From contig NZ_JADLQL010000003.1 of assembly GCF_015477805.1 (NCBI RefSeq), positions 434,001-498,000 on the forward strand: DNA of 64,000 nucleotides. The letters run 5' to 3'. Below, in pieces: positions 9,679-18,690 of the stretch. The DNA is from Nocardia flavorosea (lineage in GTDB: Bacteria > Actinomycetota > Actinomycetes > Mycobacteriales > Mycobacteriaceae). The notes below the pieces were generated by a model. That model did no database searches and was not told where the DNA came from. It saw only the letters and a list, made by a program, of their open reading frames with translations. Position numbers and translations under genes: made by a program. How positions within the stretch are numbered: position 1 is the first letter of the stretch; each line of letters opens with the position of its first letter.

Positions 9679-10083
9679 TGAGTCGCGAGACCGCGAACCG
9701 CGCACTGTGGTGCCGACCCTTTGCGCAGCGTGGTTCGAGACACAGCCGACGGGTGTGATCCCCACTGTTCGAGGACCCGGCGGTCGCGGCCGCACCGCCG
9801 GGCGCCCTGTCGGCCGACTTCGAGGGCGCGACAAAGCTGGTCGAGGTGATCGGCGCTGCTGTCGCCGGAGCCGGCGATCACCTTCGGACCCGAAGTGCCG
9901 CGCCGCGACATTCCCGGCCGACGCCGGGGAGTCGACGATCAGCGAAATGCGCCGGTGTCGATCGGGCCGACAGGGCTCGGCGGTCCGTGGCGGGCCGCTG
10001 CCCCGATAGCGCTGCCGGGGCCGTCCACGAACGGTGACAGTGGAGATCGGCCACGGTGGCGCCGGAAGCGAGTAGCGTCGAAG
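9679..10083. other. Intergenic region without a recognisable gene
   Basis: About 400 bases between the nitrilase and phosphoribosyltransferase genes. Open frames exist on both strands because of the GC content, but none has a recognisable domain or ribosome site. I see no strong palindrome. Confidence 0.4.
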
Positions 10084-10086
10084 GTG

Positions 10087-10725
10087 ATGCTCTACGCCGA
10101 TCGGGTAGCTGCCGGACGTGCGCTGGGAAGCGAACTGAGCCACCTGCGTGCGGGGGATGCGCGGGCGCCGGGTCCGCTGGTACTGGGCTTGCCGCGCGGG
10201 GGTGTGCCGGTGGCGGCGGCAGTCCGTGAGGTGATCGGCGGGGACCTCGATATCCTGCTGGTCCGCAAACTCGGGGTGCCCTGGCAGCCCGAACTGGCGG
10301 CGGGGGCCATCGGGGAGCAGGGGGTGCGGGTGGTCAACTCCGATGTGATCCGGCAGACCGGACTCGATACCACGCGGCTCGATGCGATCGAAGCGGAGGA
10401 ACGCGACGAACTGGAGCGGCGCAGCGCGCTGTGGCGGGGCGACAGACCATCGATCCCGCTGCGTGACCGCACCGTGGTGATAGTCGACGACGGTATCGCC
10501 ACAGGAGCGTCCGTCGTCGTGGCCTGCCGGGTGGCGCGTGCGCAGGAACCGCGACGCCTCGTGGTGGCGGTGCCGGTTGCGGCGCCGGAGGCGTTACCGC
10601 GGATCCGCGCGGAAGCGGACGAGGTGGTGTGTCCGCACGCACCGGCGGCGCTGGCCGGGGTGGGCGGGGCCTACCGGGATTTCCATCAGCTCGCCGATTC
10701 CGAGGTCAGTGAACTGCTCGGGTGA
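10087..10725 (+). CDS. Phosphoribosyltransferase-fold protein
   Basis: A 212-residue protein from ATG 10087; a GTG directly before it at 10084 is equally possible. It is a type I PRTase domain: the PRPP loop VVIVDDGIATGAS is intact, and LGLPRGGVPVA and LVRKLGVPWQPELAAGAI match the stand-alone PRTases often found near actinobacterial stress or hydrolase genes. The acceptor base is unknown; some relatives are fused to dienelactone-hydrolase domains. It ends 125 bases from a convergent acyl-CoA dehydrogenase gene, with a hairpin between them. Confidence 0.85.
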   Translation: MLYADRVAAGRALGSELSHLRAGDARAPGPLVLGLPRGGVPVAAAVREVIGGDLDILLVRKLGVPWQPELAAGAIGEQGVRVVNSDVIRQTGLDTTRLDAIEAEERDELERRSALWRGDRPSIPLRDRTVVIVDDGIATGASVVVACRVARAQEPRRLVVAVPVAAPEALPRIRAEADEVVCPHAPAALAGVGGAYRDFHQLADSEVSELLG

Positions 10726-10795
10726 GGCTATCGATTTCCGCACGGAACCACCGGGTTGCCGGGCGCGGTCGCCGGGCCGCCCGGAGGCCGGGGTT

Positions 10796-10843
10796 GCTCC
10801 GGCCGGACGTCCGCCGAGTGGGTCGGCGTGGTCCGGCCGGAGC
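10796..10843. terminator. Bidirectional hairpin terminator
   Basis: A perfect 13-bp inverted repeat (10796-10808 and 10831-10843, arm GCTCCGGCCGGAC) with a 22-base loop lies between the convergent phosphoribosyltransferase and acyl-CoA dehydrogenase genes. There is no T-run, as is usual in high-GC actinomycetes. It fits a terminator used from both sides. Confidence 0.65.
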
Positions 10844-10849
10844 GCGGGA

Positions 10850-11971
10850 TCACAGCTCCGGCTGTGCGTACTCACCCACGCGGTCGCTGAGGATGCGCAG
10901 ATGTTCCAGGCTGCTGCCGAGCGTGCGCTCGATGGCGGTCAGCCGGGCCACATAGTGGCTCACCGGGTATTCGGAGGTGACTCCGATACCGCCGTGCATC
11001 TGGATCGCCTCCTGTCCGACATGCCGCGCCGAGCGGCTCACCTGCAGCCGGGCCCGGGACGCGATCACCGGGTCGGGGGAATCGACCAGGGCCGCGGTGA
11101 GGTAGTAGCTCATGCTGCGAGCCAGCTCCAGCGAGACGTACATATTCGCGGCACGCTGGGTGAGGGTCTGGAACTTCGACAGCGTCACCCCGAACTGTTT
11201 GCGGGTCTTCAGATAGTCGGTGGTCAGCCGCAGCGATTCCTCCATCGCCCCGATCGACTCGGCGCACAACCCGGCCTGGGCCGCGACCAGCACCGATTCC
11301 ACGGTGGCGGAGGTGTCGCCGGAATCCAGCAGTTCGGCCGGCGCGCCGGCGAACTCCACCTGCGCGCCCCGCAGATTGTCGACCGTCCGGTACGGCGTCC
11401 GGGTGACGCCGTCGGCGTCCGCCACGACCAGGAACAGTCCGAGACCGCCGCCGGGCAGCGTCGCGGTGACGACCAGTTCGTCGGCGCAGTCGCCGTGCGG
11501 TACCGGGTTTTTCACACCGGTCAGCGTGTAGGCGTCGCCGTTGGCGGTGGCGGTCGTCGCGACGGCGTGATCGGGCCAGCGGGTGCCCGGTTCGCCATGC
11601 GCGAAGGCGAGCAGTTTCGACCCGGACGCGACCTCGGGCAAGATCCGCTGCCGCTGATCGGCGTTACCGGCCGCGCTGATCAATCCGCCCGGCACCAGCA
11701 CCGCGTCCAGCAGCGGTTCCGGTGCGAGCCGGCGCCCGAACTCCTCGAGTACCAGCATGGTTTCCACCGGGCCGGCATCCATTCCGCCGTCTTTTTCGGC
11801 GAAGCTCAGCCCGAGCACGCCCAGTTCGGCGAGCTGACCCCAGACCTCGCGACTCCAGCCGAGATCGGTTTCGGTGACCGCCAGCCGCGATTCCGGGTTG
11901 TAATGGCGATTGAGCAGGTCACGCACGGTGTCGCGGAGCATGACCTGTTCGTCGGTGAGATCGAAATCCAT
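10850..11971 (-). CDS. Acyl-CoA dehydrogenase, subunit-type FadE (second gene of pair)
   Basis: A 373-residue protein from ATG 11971, starting 9 bases after the stop of the upstream FadE gene. It has the acyl-CoA dehydrogenase layout: an N-terminal helical domain, a mid beta domain, and a C-terminal helical domain with the FAD-binding segment QMHGGIGVTSEYPV. It is short and diverged in the middle domain, as in the FadE partners of the Mycobacteriales that form alpha2beta2 heterotetramers on steroid side-chain CoA esters. I infer that it pairs with the product of 11981-13153; the substrate is unknown. Confidence 0.85.
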   Translation of the reverse strand: MDFDLTDEQVMLRDTVRDLLNRHYNPESRLAVTETDLGWSREVWGQLAELGVLGLSFAEKDGGMDAGPVETMLVLEEFGRRLAPEPLLDAVLVPGGLISAAGNADQRQRILPEVASGSKLLAFAHGEPGTRWPDHAVATTATANGDAYTLTGVKNPVPHGDCADELVVTATLPGGGLGLFLVVADADGVTRTPYRTVDNLRGAQVEFAGAPAELLDSGDTSATVESVLVAAQAGLCAESIGAMEESLRLTTDYLKTRKQFGVTLSKFQTLTQRAANMYVSLELARSMSYYLTAALVDSPDPVIASRARLQVSRSARHVGQEAIQMHGGIGVTSEYPVSHYVARLTAIERTLGSSLEHLRILSDRVGEYAQPEL

Positions 11972-11980
11972 AACCTGACC

Positions 11981-13153
11981 TCACAATCCGAGGATCGAGG
12001 AGGCGATGATGGTGCGCTGCACCTCGCTGGAACCTCCGTAGATGGTTGTCTTGCGGTAGTTGAGGTAGCTGGGGCCGGTGCGCTGTGCCCATTCGGGTGA
12101 GGCGATATTCCCGGCGCCGACCGGCAGGGCATCCGGGCCGGCGATATCGAGCAGGAGTTCGGTGGCTGCCTGCTGCAGTTCCGAACCGCGCATCTTCAGC
12201 ACCGAGGAGGCCGGATTCGGCTTGCCCTCGGACGAGTTCGAGACCACGCGCAGCTGAGTCAGCTCCAGGGCGAGCAGTTCGTTCTCCAGTTCGGCGATGC
12301 GGGCCGCGAACAGGGGATCCTCGAGCAAGGTTGCAGAACCGGACTTCGTGGCCGCGGCGTATTCCTTGGCCACCCCGATCTTCACCTTGGTCCGGCCGAC
12401 GGCGGTGATACCGGTGCGCTCGTTGCCGAGCAGGAATTTGGCGTAGGTCCAGCCCATGTTCTCCGCACCGACCAGCTGATCGGCGGGGACCCGCACGTTC
12501 TCGAAGAAGACCTCGTTCACCTCGTAGCCGCCGTCGATGAGCTTGATGGGGCGGATGGTGACGCCGGGGGTTTTCACGTCGAAGAGCAGCATGGAGATAC
12601 CGGCCTGCTTCTTCGGGGCGTTGGGGTCGGTGCGGACCAGGCAGAAGATCCAGTCGGCCCACTGGGCGGCCGTGGTCCAGATCTTCTGGCCGTTGACGAT
12701 GTAGGAGTCGCCGTCGCGGACGGCGGTGGTGCGCAACGAGGCCAGGTCGGAGCCGGCGTCGGGTTCGGAGAAGCCCTGGCACCACCAGATATCGAGGTTG
12801 GCGGTGGCCGGCAGGAAGCGCTTTTTCAGTTCTTCGGAGCCGAACTGGGCGATGACCGGGCCGATCATGGTGGCATTGAAGGTCAGCGGGTCGGGCACGC
12901 TGGCCAGCTGCAGCTCGTCCTGCCACAGATGCCGTTGCATGGGGGTCCAGTCCTTGCCGCCCCATTCCACCGGCCAGTTCGGCACGGCCAGGCCGTGCTG
13001 GTTGAGGATCCGGTGGGCCGTCACTATGTCCTCACGGGACAGTTCGTGACCGTACTTCACACGTTCCCGGATCTCGGCGGGGATCGCGGTGGTGTAGATC
13101 TTCCGCAGTTCGTCGCGGAAGGCGACCTCGTCGGGAGACAGAGTTAATTTCAT
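11981..13153 (-). CDS. Acyl-CoA dehydrogenase (FadE), first gene of pair
   Basis: A 390-residue protein. I chose ATG 13153 (MKLTLSPDEV) because GGAG lies six bases upstream; an in-frame ATG 12 bases earlier is possible. Family motifs are GFSEPDAGSDLASL, QKIWTTAAQWADW and GNERTG. The C-terminal loop reads IYGGSSEVQR, lacking the Glu that is the catalytic base in MCAD-type enzymes (IYEG); the same is seen in mycobacterial heteromeric FadEs, where the base is supplied elsewhere. It catalyses alpha,beta-dehydrogenation of an acyl-CoA. The immediately following FadE gene argues for a heteromeric enzyme. Confidence 0.88.
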   Translation of the reverse strand: MKLTLSPDEVAFRDELRKIYTTAIPAEIRERVKYGHELSREDIVTAHRILNQHGLAVPNWPVEWGGKDWTPMQRHLWQDELQLASVPDPLTFNATMIGPVIAQFGSEELKKRFLPATANLDIWWCQGFSEPDAGSDLASLRTTAVRDGDSYIVNGQKIWTTAAQWADWIFCLVRTDPNAPKKQAGISMLLFDVKTPGVTIRPIKLIDGGYEVNEVFFENVRVPADQLVGAENMGWTYAKFLLGNERTGITAVGRTKVKIGVAKEYAAATKSGSATLLEDPLFAARIAELENELLALELTQLRVVSNSSEGKPNPASSVLKMRGSELQQAATELLLDIAGPDALPVGAGNIASPEWAQRTGPSYLNYRKTTIYGGSSEVQRTIIASSILGL

Positions 13154-13382
13154 ACACATCTCCAAATATGTCTCGATTGTCCCGCATCGAATTTACACCC
13201 CTGACCTATCCTGCCGCGTCGAGTGCATCACATGCAGCCGGCGTACGCCGCCGATAACGCGGGCCGAGAGCGGAGTGTGACCCGGCGGTGTCCCGCCGGT
13301 GCTGGTAACTTGCAGCGGTGGACGGGGGATTGCCGGTGGAGCCGGCCGGCCATCGCCGTGAGCGGATATAGGGAGTTCAGCA

Positions 13383-14129
13383 GTGCACAACAGAATCGCC
13401 GCGCGAACCGCGGCCGCAGCGGCCGCCCTCGGTATCGGTGCCGTGCTCACCTTCACCACCCCGGCCGCCGCCGCACCCGAACCCACCCCCGGTGAAACCG
13501 CGCTGACCGCCCTCACCGAACAGACCGCCGACGATCCGGCCGCTCGCCCGGGCGTGGACGCACTGCGCAGCTATCACGATTTCGTGGCCGCCCGTGATAT
13601 CGCCGATATCCGCGTCTACACCCCCTTCGCCTACGCGGCCCCGACCTTCGGCTGCGGTAGCAACGGCGTGATCACCACAACGTTCGCGGCCGCCACCGCC
13701 AACGGCCCCAGCGTCAATCTGAGCGGCAAGCCCGGCACGCTCACCTTCCACGCCACCCCACGCCATTCCGGGATCCCGCAGGAGTCGGGCCTGGTCGTCG
13801 CCTGGATCAATATCAACAACGGCCGCAGCGGGCTGGATACGCTCAGCGATGTGACCCAGTTCGGCACCGCATCGCTGTCGCGGACCGTCGACAGCGGGCC
13901 GGGCACGGTCCTCGCCTCCATGTGGGGAACCGTGAGCTACCCGGGTGCGCTCTGCGTGATGACGCCTACCGTCGGCCTGTTCTCCGTACCGGATCTGCCG
14001 CCCGCCCCCGCACCGGACGCGGCTGTCCCACCCGTCCCGCAGGCCCCAGCTCCGCAGTCGGCTCCGGCGGCCCCCGCGCAGCCGGCTGCTCCCGCTCCCG
14101 CTCCCGCTCCGGCCCCGGCCTCGTCGTAA
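13383..14129 (+). CDS. Secreted protein with Pro/Ala-rich C-terminus
   Basis: A 248-residue protein from GTG 13383, preceded by a GGGAG site. An N-terminal Sec signal peptide is clear: basic start, an Ala-rich hydrophobic core, and a likely cut after AAA near residue 35. A globular section follows (about 60-210) with two Cys in FGCGSNG and ALCVMTP that could form a disulfide. The last 40 residues are an (A/P)n repeat, a tail often seen in nocardial and mycobacterial wall-associated proteins. I do not recognise the domain. It stands alone. Confidence 0.75.
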   Translation: MHNRIAARTAAAAAALGIGAVLTFTTPAAAAPEPTPGETALTALTEQTADDPAARPGVDALRSYHDFVAARDIADIRVYTPFAYAAPTFGCGSNGVITTTFAAATANGPSVNLSGKPGTLTFHATPRHSGIPQESGLVVAWININNGRSGLDTLSDVTQFGTASLSRTVDSGPGTVLASMWGTVSYPGALCVMTPTVGLFSVPDLPPAPAPDAAVPPVPQAPAPQSAPAAPAQPAAPAPAPAPAPASS

Positions 14130-14474
14130 CTCCTCGCCTCGCCGGTTCGCATCCCGTCCACGGGCCGGGGCGTAGATGCGTTTCCGTACCGCGCTGGTAG
14201 AGGTCGGTGCCCCGCGCGGGTGTCGTTCGGGCGAGTAGCACTGTTGAATCGGCATGTGCGACTTCGAGCCGGTCGACGATGTCGGACGCTTCGGCCGTGG
14301 CCGGGCGGCGGATGCCCGAAACGGTGGCCCGACCGGAGCTCACTCTGCCGGGGCGACGTGAACCACGTCGAAATGCGCCGGGAATACGGTCGGAATGGAA
14401 GTCACGATGCCGTCCGTGCTGCGGCGGGGCAGGGGAGCCGCCCGGGCAGCCGGGTTTTTTGCCAGAATTCGATC
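14130..14474. other. Intergenic region, nothing assigned
   Basis: About 345 bases between the secreted protein and the hydrolase. A leftward open frame from about 14343 runs into the secreted protein's antisense strand and has no recognisable domain. No strong hairpin was seen. Confidence 0.35.
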
Positions 14475-15170
14475 ATGGGGTTTTTCGAAGGCTCACGCGG
14501 CCGGTTGCACTATCGGGGCCGGGAGGCCGGCGGGGCCTTCGCCGCACTGGCGTTGCTGCCCGGATCAGGGCAGCACAGCGGGCACTATCACGAGTTCGCG
14601 CGCCTGCTGAACGCGGCGGAGATTTCGGTGTTCACCCTGGACACAGCCGGGCAGGGGCTCAGTGAGGGGGATCCCGACCGGCCCGTCCGGTTACCCGAAC
14701 TGGTGGACGACGCCGTACGTTTCGTCGCAGTGGTCCGCGACCGAGTCCCGGATCTGCCACTGACCCTCATGGGACATTCGCTGGGGTCGATCACGGCGCT
14801 CGCCGCGCTCGGGTCCGCTCGGCCGTCGGCCACTGCCGAGCCCGGATATCGCCTATCCCGACCCGGCGAACCGGTATCGGGTATCGGTGACCTGGCCGGA
14901 GTGGTGCTGTGTGGCACCCCGCAGCGAGCGTTCGGCGATACGTTCCCGCCGGCCGCGCCACTGCCGCGAGTGCTCGCGGTGCACGGGGTCGACGACCGGC
15001 GGGCGCCGGTCGAGGCGGTGCGCGACTGGGCGCGGCGCCATGATTCGGTGGAGCTGCGCGAGTATCCGGATGCGGGGCACGATCTGCTGCACGAGCGCGT
15101 GCGCGGCCGGGTCACGGCGGATATCGTGCAGTGGACGCAGGAGATCGTCGCGGGGCCGGTGCGGCGATGA
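14475..15170 (+). CDS. Alpha/beta hydrolase (monoacylglycerol lipase-like)
   Basis: A 231-residue protein from ATG 14475. The nucleophile elbow is GHSLG with Ser about 102, the likely acid is in HGVDDRRAP and the catalytic His in DAGHDLLHE. An oxyanion segment LPGSGQHSGHYHEFA near residue 30 matches the monoacylglycerol lipase/lysophospholipase branch (serine aminopeptidase S33). It probably hydrolyses a lipid ester in the cytosol. It lies 43 bases before the type VII substrate genes on the same strand and might be cotranscribed with them, but nothing ties it functionally to secretion. Confidence 0.85.
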   Translation: MGFFEGSRGRLHYRGREAGGAFAALALLPGSGQHSGHYHEFARLLNAAEISVFTLDTAGQGLSEGDPDRPVRLPELVDDAVRFVAVVRDRVPDLPLTLMGHSLGSITALAALGSARPSATAEPGYRLSRPGEPVSGIGDLAGVVLCGTPQRAFGDTFPPAAPLPRVLAVHGVDDRRAPVEAVRDWARRHDSVELREYPDAGHDLLHERVRGRVTADIVQWTQEIVAGPVRR

Positions 15171-15213
15171 CGAGAGCCGCTGGGCGACAGCGGAACAGGA
15201 AGGGGGTCCGGCG

Positions 15214-15603
15214 ATGCAGCCGAATACGATTACCGCGCTCGGCTCGGCCGTCGACGACGGAGAGCTGTGGATCGATGGAGTCCTGGTCGCCGAGGGCGCG
15301 CCGGAACGGTGCGCGCTGCGCTACGAGCAGCTGGCCGACCAGGTGGACGCGCAGATCGAAACCCTCGGCGGAGCGCTGTCGCTGCCCGGTTTCGGCGGTT
15401 TCGATTCCGGTGCGGCCCTGCGCGGCGGTTTCGAGCGAAAAGCCGGTGCCGCGATAGTGGCGCTGCGTGACTACGCGAGCGCGGCGCGGCAGCTCGCCCA
15501 TACTTTCCGGAGCGCGGCCGCGGCCTATCAGCACGCCGATTCCGAGGTCGCTGCGGCGCTCGGCGCCACGCCGGCCCAGGTGTCGGGGGTGTCCGGTGCG
15601 TGA
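15214..15603 (+). CDS. EspC-like type VII secretion target
   Basis: A 129-residue, all-helical protein from ATG 15214, with an AGGGGG site upstream. The C-terminal half has the type VII export signal YxxxD (Y105 to D109, in AAYQHADSEVAA) after a helical hairpin, as in the EspC/DUF2580 family. Length and layout fit a WXG100-like helical hairpin protein. It overlaps the PPE-like gene by 8 bases, so translation is coupled, and EspG follows. I infer that it forms a heterodimer with the PPE-like protein, as PE does with PPE, and is exported by an ESX machine encoded elsewhere. Confidence 0.65.
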   Translation: MQPNTITALGSAVDDGELWIDGVLVAEGAPERCALRYEQLADQVDAQIETLGGALSLPGFGGFDSGAALRGGFERKAGAAIVALRDYASAARQLAHTFRSAAAAYQHADSEVAAALGATPAQVSGVSGA

Positions 15604-16879
15604 ACTACCACGAACGGGCCTCCGGGGCGCCCACAATCGAGTGGATCCCGATTACGCGCCGACGGTGGAGGTTTTCGACAATCTGACTCACGAGCAGATT
15701 CACGCCGGGGTATCGCTGTTGGATCCGTCGGCCCTGCAGACCGGCGGCCAACTGTGGCAGGGTGCCGCAACCGGGCTGAACGACGCTGTGAACCAAGCGC
15801 ATACCGAGATCAGCGGTGCCATCTCCGATGGCTGGCGGGGTGCCGCGGCGGGGCTCGCCGGCGCGGCGGTGCGCGATTTCGAGGCCGCGGGCCGGCAACT
15901 GGCCGATGTGCTGGCCACCGTGGGGCAGCGGCTGGGCCAGGCGGGTGACGCCGCGGAAACACTGCGCACCGGGATCGGGGAACCCTCCGGAGTCCGGCCG
16001 GATCTGCCGGCAGCACTCCTGGACCCCCATGCCGCAACCGGCAATATCGCCGCCCAGCAGGCAGCCGAGACCGAGCGCGCGGACGCGGTACGGGTGATGG
16101 AAAGTGTCTACCTTGGCGCCTTCATCCCGACCGGAGCGCAGGTCCCCGCCTTTCCCGACCTGCCCGTCTCCGGACCGGGAGATCCCGATGCGCCGACACC
16201 GGCCGGCGAGCCCGACGGCCCCGCCGCGTCCGCGACCGGAATGAGTTCGCCGGTGGCAAAGGTCGTTTCGTACGCCTCGGTGTCCACGGGAGAAACATCG
16301 AGCGCGCCGGTCGCCACCGGAGCCACCGCAGCTGATCCGGACGCTGCCGCAACGTCCGCACTTACCGGTGCACCTGGCGTCCCGGCGGGCGCACCGACGG
16401 TCCCGGCCCCGGCGGAACAGCCGCCGGCCACCACCGCTGCCGGAACGCAGCTACCGGGTTCCGCGGCCACCGCTACGCCGGTGGTATCCGGCGGCAGTAC
16501 GCCCGTGGCAGCGGCGGGCGCACCGGCAGCGCCCGTATTCGCCGTCCCGGTCCGTCCCGCCGGGGCGGGGCCGGGTTCGGACAGTGCACGGGACCGCGAT
16601 CGCGAGGAACAGCAGCGTGATCCGGGCGGGGACGCGATCACCGGGATGGGCGCGGGTGCGATCGGCGGCATGATGGGCGGTGCGATGGCGGCCGATACGG
16701 TGCGCGCGAATTCGCCGGCGGCGCCGGTGCGTACCGAACAGCCCGCCGACGAGGACGACCTGCATTTCGGCGACGACGAGCTCACCTTCCTGGAGGAAGG
16801 AGAGCCGGGTGGACAGTTGATCGGGACCCTCGATCCCACCACCCCGCCGGTTCTGGGCGAGTGGACCGACTCGGAGTGA
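15596..16879 (+). CDS. PPE/WXG100-like type VII secretion substrate with long low-complexity tail
   Basis: A 427-residue protein from GTG 15596, which overlaps the end of the EspC-like gene. Residues about 20-150 are the helical domain, with the WxG turn at W80 (DGWRGAAA) and an ISDGW context typical of nocardial PPE-like proteins. Residues 190-400 are rich in Ala, Pro, Thr and Gly, with a Gly/Met stretch (AIGGMMGG). The last 40 residues are acidic (DEDDLHFGDDELTF). No hydrolase domain is visible. It is likely a surface or exported protein stabilised by the EspG encoded next. Confidence 0.65.
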   Translation: MRELPRTGLRGAHNRVDPDYAPTVEVFDNLTHEQIHAGVSLLDPSALQTGGQLWQGAATGLNDAVNQAHTEISGAISDGWRGAAAGLAGAAVRDFEAAGRQLADVLATVGQRLGQAGDAAETLRTGIGEPSGVRPDLPAALLDPHAATGNIAAQQAAETERADAVRVMESVYLGAFIPTGAQVPAFPDLPVSGPGDPDAPTPAGEPDGPAASATGMSSPVAKVVSYASVSTGETSSAPVATGATAADPDAAATSALTGAPGVPAGAPTVPAPAEQPPATTAAGTQLPGSAATATPVVSGGSTPVAAAGAPAAPVFAVPVRPAGAGPGSDSARDRDREEQQRDPGGDAITGMGAGAIGGMMGGAMAADTVRANSPAAPVRTEQPADEDDLHFGDDELTFLEEGEPGGQLIGTLDPTTPPVLGEWTDSE

Positions 16880-17622
16880 ACTGGATCCTCACCCCGGACC
16901 AGTTGGCGCTGGCTTGGGAACAGACAGTGGGCGATCGCATTCCTTACCCGCTGGCGGTGCGGTTGTCGGCCCGGGATTCCGCCGAGCGGACGGCGCAGCT
17001 GCCCGCACTGCGCGACTGGTGCGACACCACGCTCGACGCCGATCTCGAAGCGGCCCTACGCGTTCTGGCTGCGCCGGAGGTCAGTGTTTCGGCGTTCGGA
17101 CAGGACGGTGCGGGCGCGCCGACCACCCGGGTGCTCGGCGCGTCGGCGGGACAGATCGGCGTCGTGGCCACTCAGCGTCCGGGGGGCGAGCCGGATCGCG
17201 GCGCCGATATCCGGATTCTGGCCGGGGCCGCCGGCTCTCTGCCCGTGCGCGTTGTCGCCGCGTTACCGGCCGCTTCGGCCGGTACCGGGGCGCGGTTGCG
17301 CGCGCCGCGGGCGGAGGTCGCGCGCGACGGCCGGGACCGGGTCACCGTGCCGGTCGCGGGTCCCGCGGTGGCGACCCGGATTCGCCGGCGGCTCAACCGG
17401 CCGCGCGACGGTATCGGCCAGCTCGTGGTCTCCGTGCACCGGCCCGCCCGGACCGACCCGTTCGGTGTGCTGTGCTGGATCGATATCGCCGGGGACGGCC
17501 GCTACGCGATCCATACCGGCACGATGGTCGATATCGCGGCCGTCGACGCCGAGCGGTTCACGAATTCGCTACGGCCCATGGTGACCGGTGCCCAGCGGGC
17601 GATTGCCTACGCCGAGCTCTGA
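16876..17622 (+). CDS. espG: EspG family type VII secretion chaperone
   Basis: About 248 residues. I prefer GTG 16876, which overlaps the preceding stop as GTGA; GTG 16861 adds five residues. The N-terminus NWILTPDQLALAWE and the C-terminal run GRYAIHTGTMVDIAAVDAERF follow the ESX secretion-associated protein EspG pattern. EspG binds the tip of the PPE helical domain in the cytosol and keeps PE/PPE dimers soluble for export. Its place directly behind a PPE-like gene fits a cognate chaperone. No ESX core genes (eccB, eccC, eccD, mycP) are in the window. Confidence 0.75.
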   Translation: MNWILTPDQLALAWEQTVGDRIPYPLAVRLSARDSAERTAQLPALRDWCDTTLDADLEAALRVLAAPEVSVSAFGQDGAGAPTTRVLGASAGQIGVVATQRPGGEPDRGADIRILAGAAGSLPVRVVAALPAASAGTGARLRAPRAEVARDGRDRVTVPVAGPAVATRIRRRLNRPRDGIGQLVVSVHRPARTDPFGVLCWIDIAGDGRYAIHTGTMVDIAAVDAERFTNSLRPMVTGAQRAIAYAEL

Positions 17623-17648
17623 CGGCATCGCTTCGCGCGGAGCAGGAC

Positions 17649-18395
17649 TCAGCCGCCGGAATTCGGGCGGACGGCCGGCGCGATCGTGATGGTGGGGACC
17701 GGAGCTCCGGATTCCGGTGTGCTGGTCTCGGTGGTTTCGGGTGCGAGCCAGAAGGGGGTGGGTTCCCCGGCGTCCGGTGCCGGCGGAGCCTGGGGGGTGC
17801 CTGCCGGTTCGGTGTCCGGTGTGGGATCGCCGCCCGGGATCTCGGTGGTGGACGAGGGTTCGGCGGCGCCGGGGGCCTCGATCGTCGTGGTGGGTTCCGC
17901 GACGATCGGGTCGGGCGGGGTGGTGCCGGTGGGAGCGGTTGGGGGAATCGGGGATTCGCTGTGTGCCGGTTCGATTTCCGTGCCGGGCGTGGGGGCTGCG
18001 GCCGAGTCCTGCCCCGGTGTGGTCGGCGGCTCCGATGTGGCCGAAAGCGTGGCGCGCCGGGTGGTTTCGTCGTTGCCGGGGGCGTCGCCGGGGTCGGTCG
18101 ATGCGGATGCCGATGAGGTGACCGAGATCCGGTACTCCGGCGGCAGGGTGCGTCGCGGTGGTGGTTCGGGAGCCATCCGCCACGTGGGCGACGGCGGAAT
18201 CAGGACCTGGGCCACGGTGGTGGCCGTCGGATCCGCGTAGCGCGCCTTTTCGACCGCCTGGGGCCCGGAGTGGATCGGTGGTGGTGGTACGTAGATGTCT
18301 TCCTGGCCGATCCCGCAGGCGCCGATGAACACCAGCCCGAGGGATACCGCACCGGCGGCGGCCAGCGGGCCGGCGACCTTCGTTTTGCTGTCCAT
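17649..18395 (-). CDS. Putative lipoprotein with Pro/Thr-rich extracellular region
   Basis: A 248-residue protein from ATG 18395. The N-terminus MDSKTKVAG is followed by a hydrophobic stretch and a lipobox-like FIGAC with Cys at 27, so it is probably lipidated and anchored on the outer face of the membrane. The rest is Pro/Thr/Ser/Glu-rich with no recognisable fold and reads like a wall-spanning stalk. It faces the EspG gene (stops 27 bases apart) and is divergent from a small membrane protein. Function unknown. Confidence 0.65.
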   Translation of the reverse strand: MDSKTKVAGPLAAAGAVSLGLVFIGACGIGQEDIYVPPPPIHSGPQAVEKARYADPTATTVAQVLIPPSPTWRMAPEPPPRRTLPPEYRISVTSSASASTDPGDAPGNDETTRRATLSATSEPPTTPGQDSAAAPTPGTEIEPAHSESPIPPTAPTGTTPPDPIVAEPTTTIEAPGAAEPSSTTEIPGGDPTPDTEPAGTPQAPPAPDAGEPTPFWLAPETTETSTPESGAPVPTITIAPAVRPNSGG

Positions 18396-18690
18396 CGGTG
18401 ACGCTCCTGTGATAAGTCAGTGGCCTCACCTTAATCGAGGGCGTCCGGTGGAACTACCCCCCGCCCTGCCGATTCCGCTGGTTACCGTGTGTAAGGTCCG
18501 CTGGCGGCGGGTATATCAGGTATCGAATTGATATCGGCCGCGTGTCGCGTGCTTGTGTTGCGTAACAATCGTCGAGGTATGGCCTTAGCGTATGTTGCGG
18601 AAGTGACGCATGGGACACCGGAGTCCCCGGTGCCGATGCACCCAGTTGGTAGGCGCTACACGATTTCCGGATCGGCGCCATCGAGGAGTG

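Noticed and set aside
15104..15173. Hairpin-like GC runs at the end of the alpha/beta hydrolase as a terminator
   Set aside because: No stable perfect stem was found between 15170 and 15214, so the hydrolase may be cotranscribed with the type VII genes.
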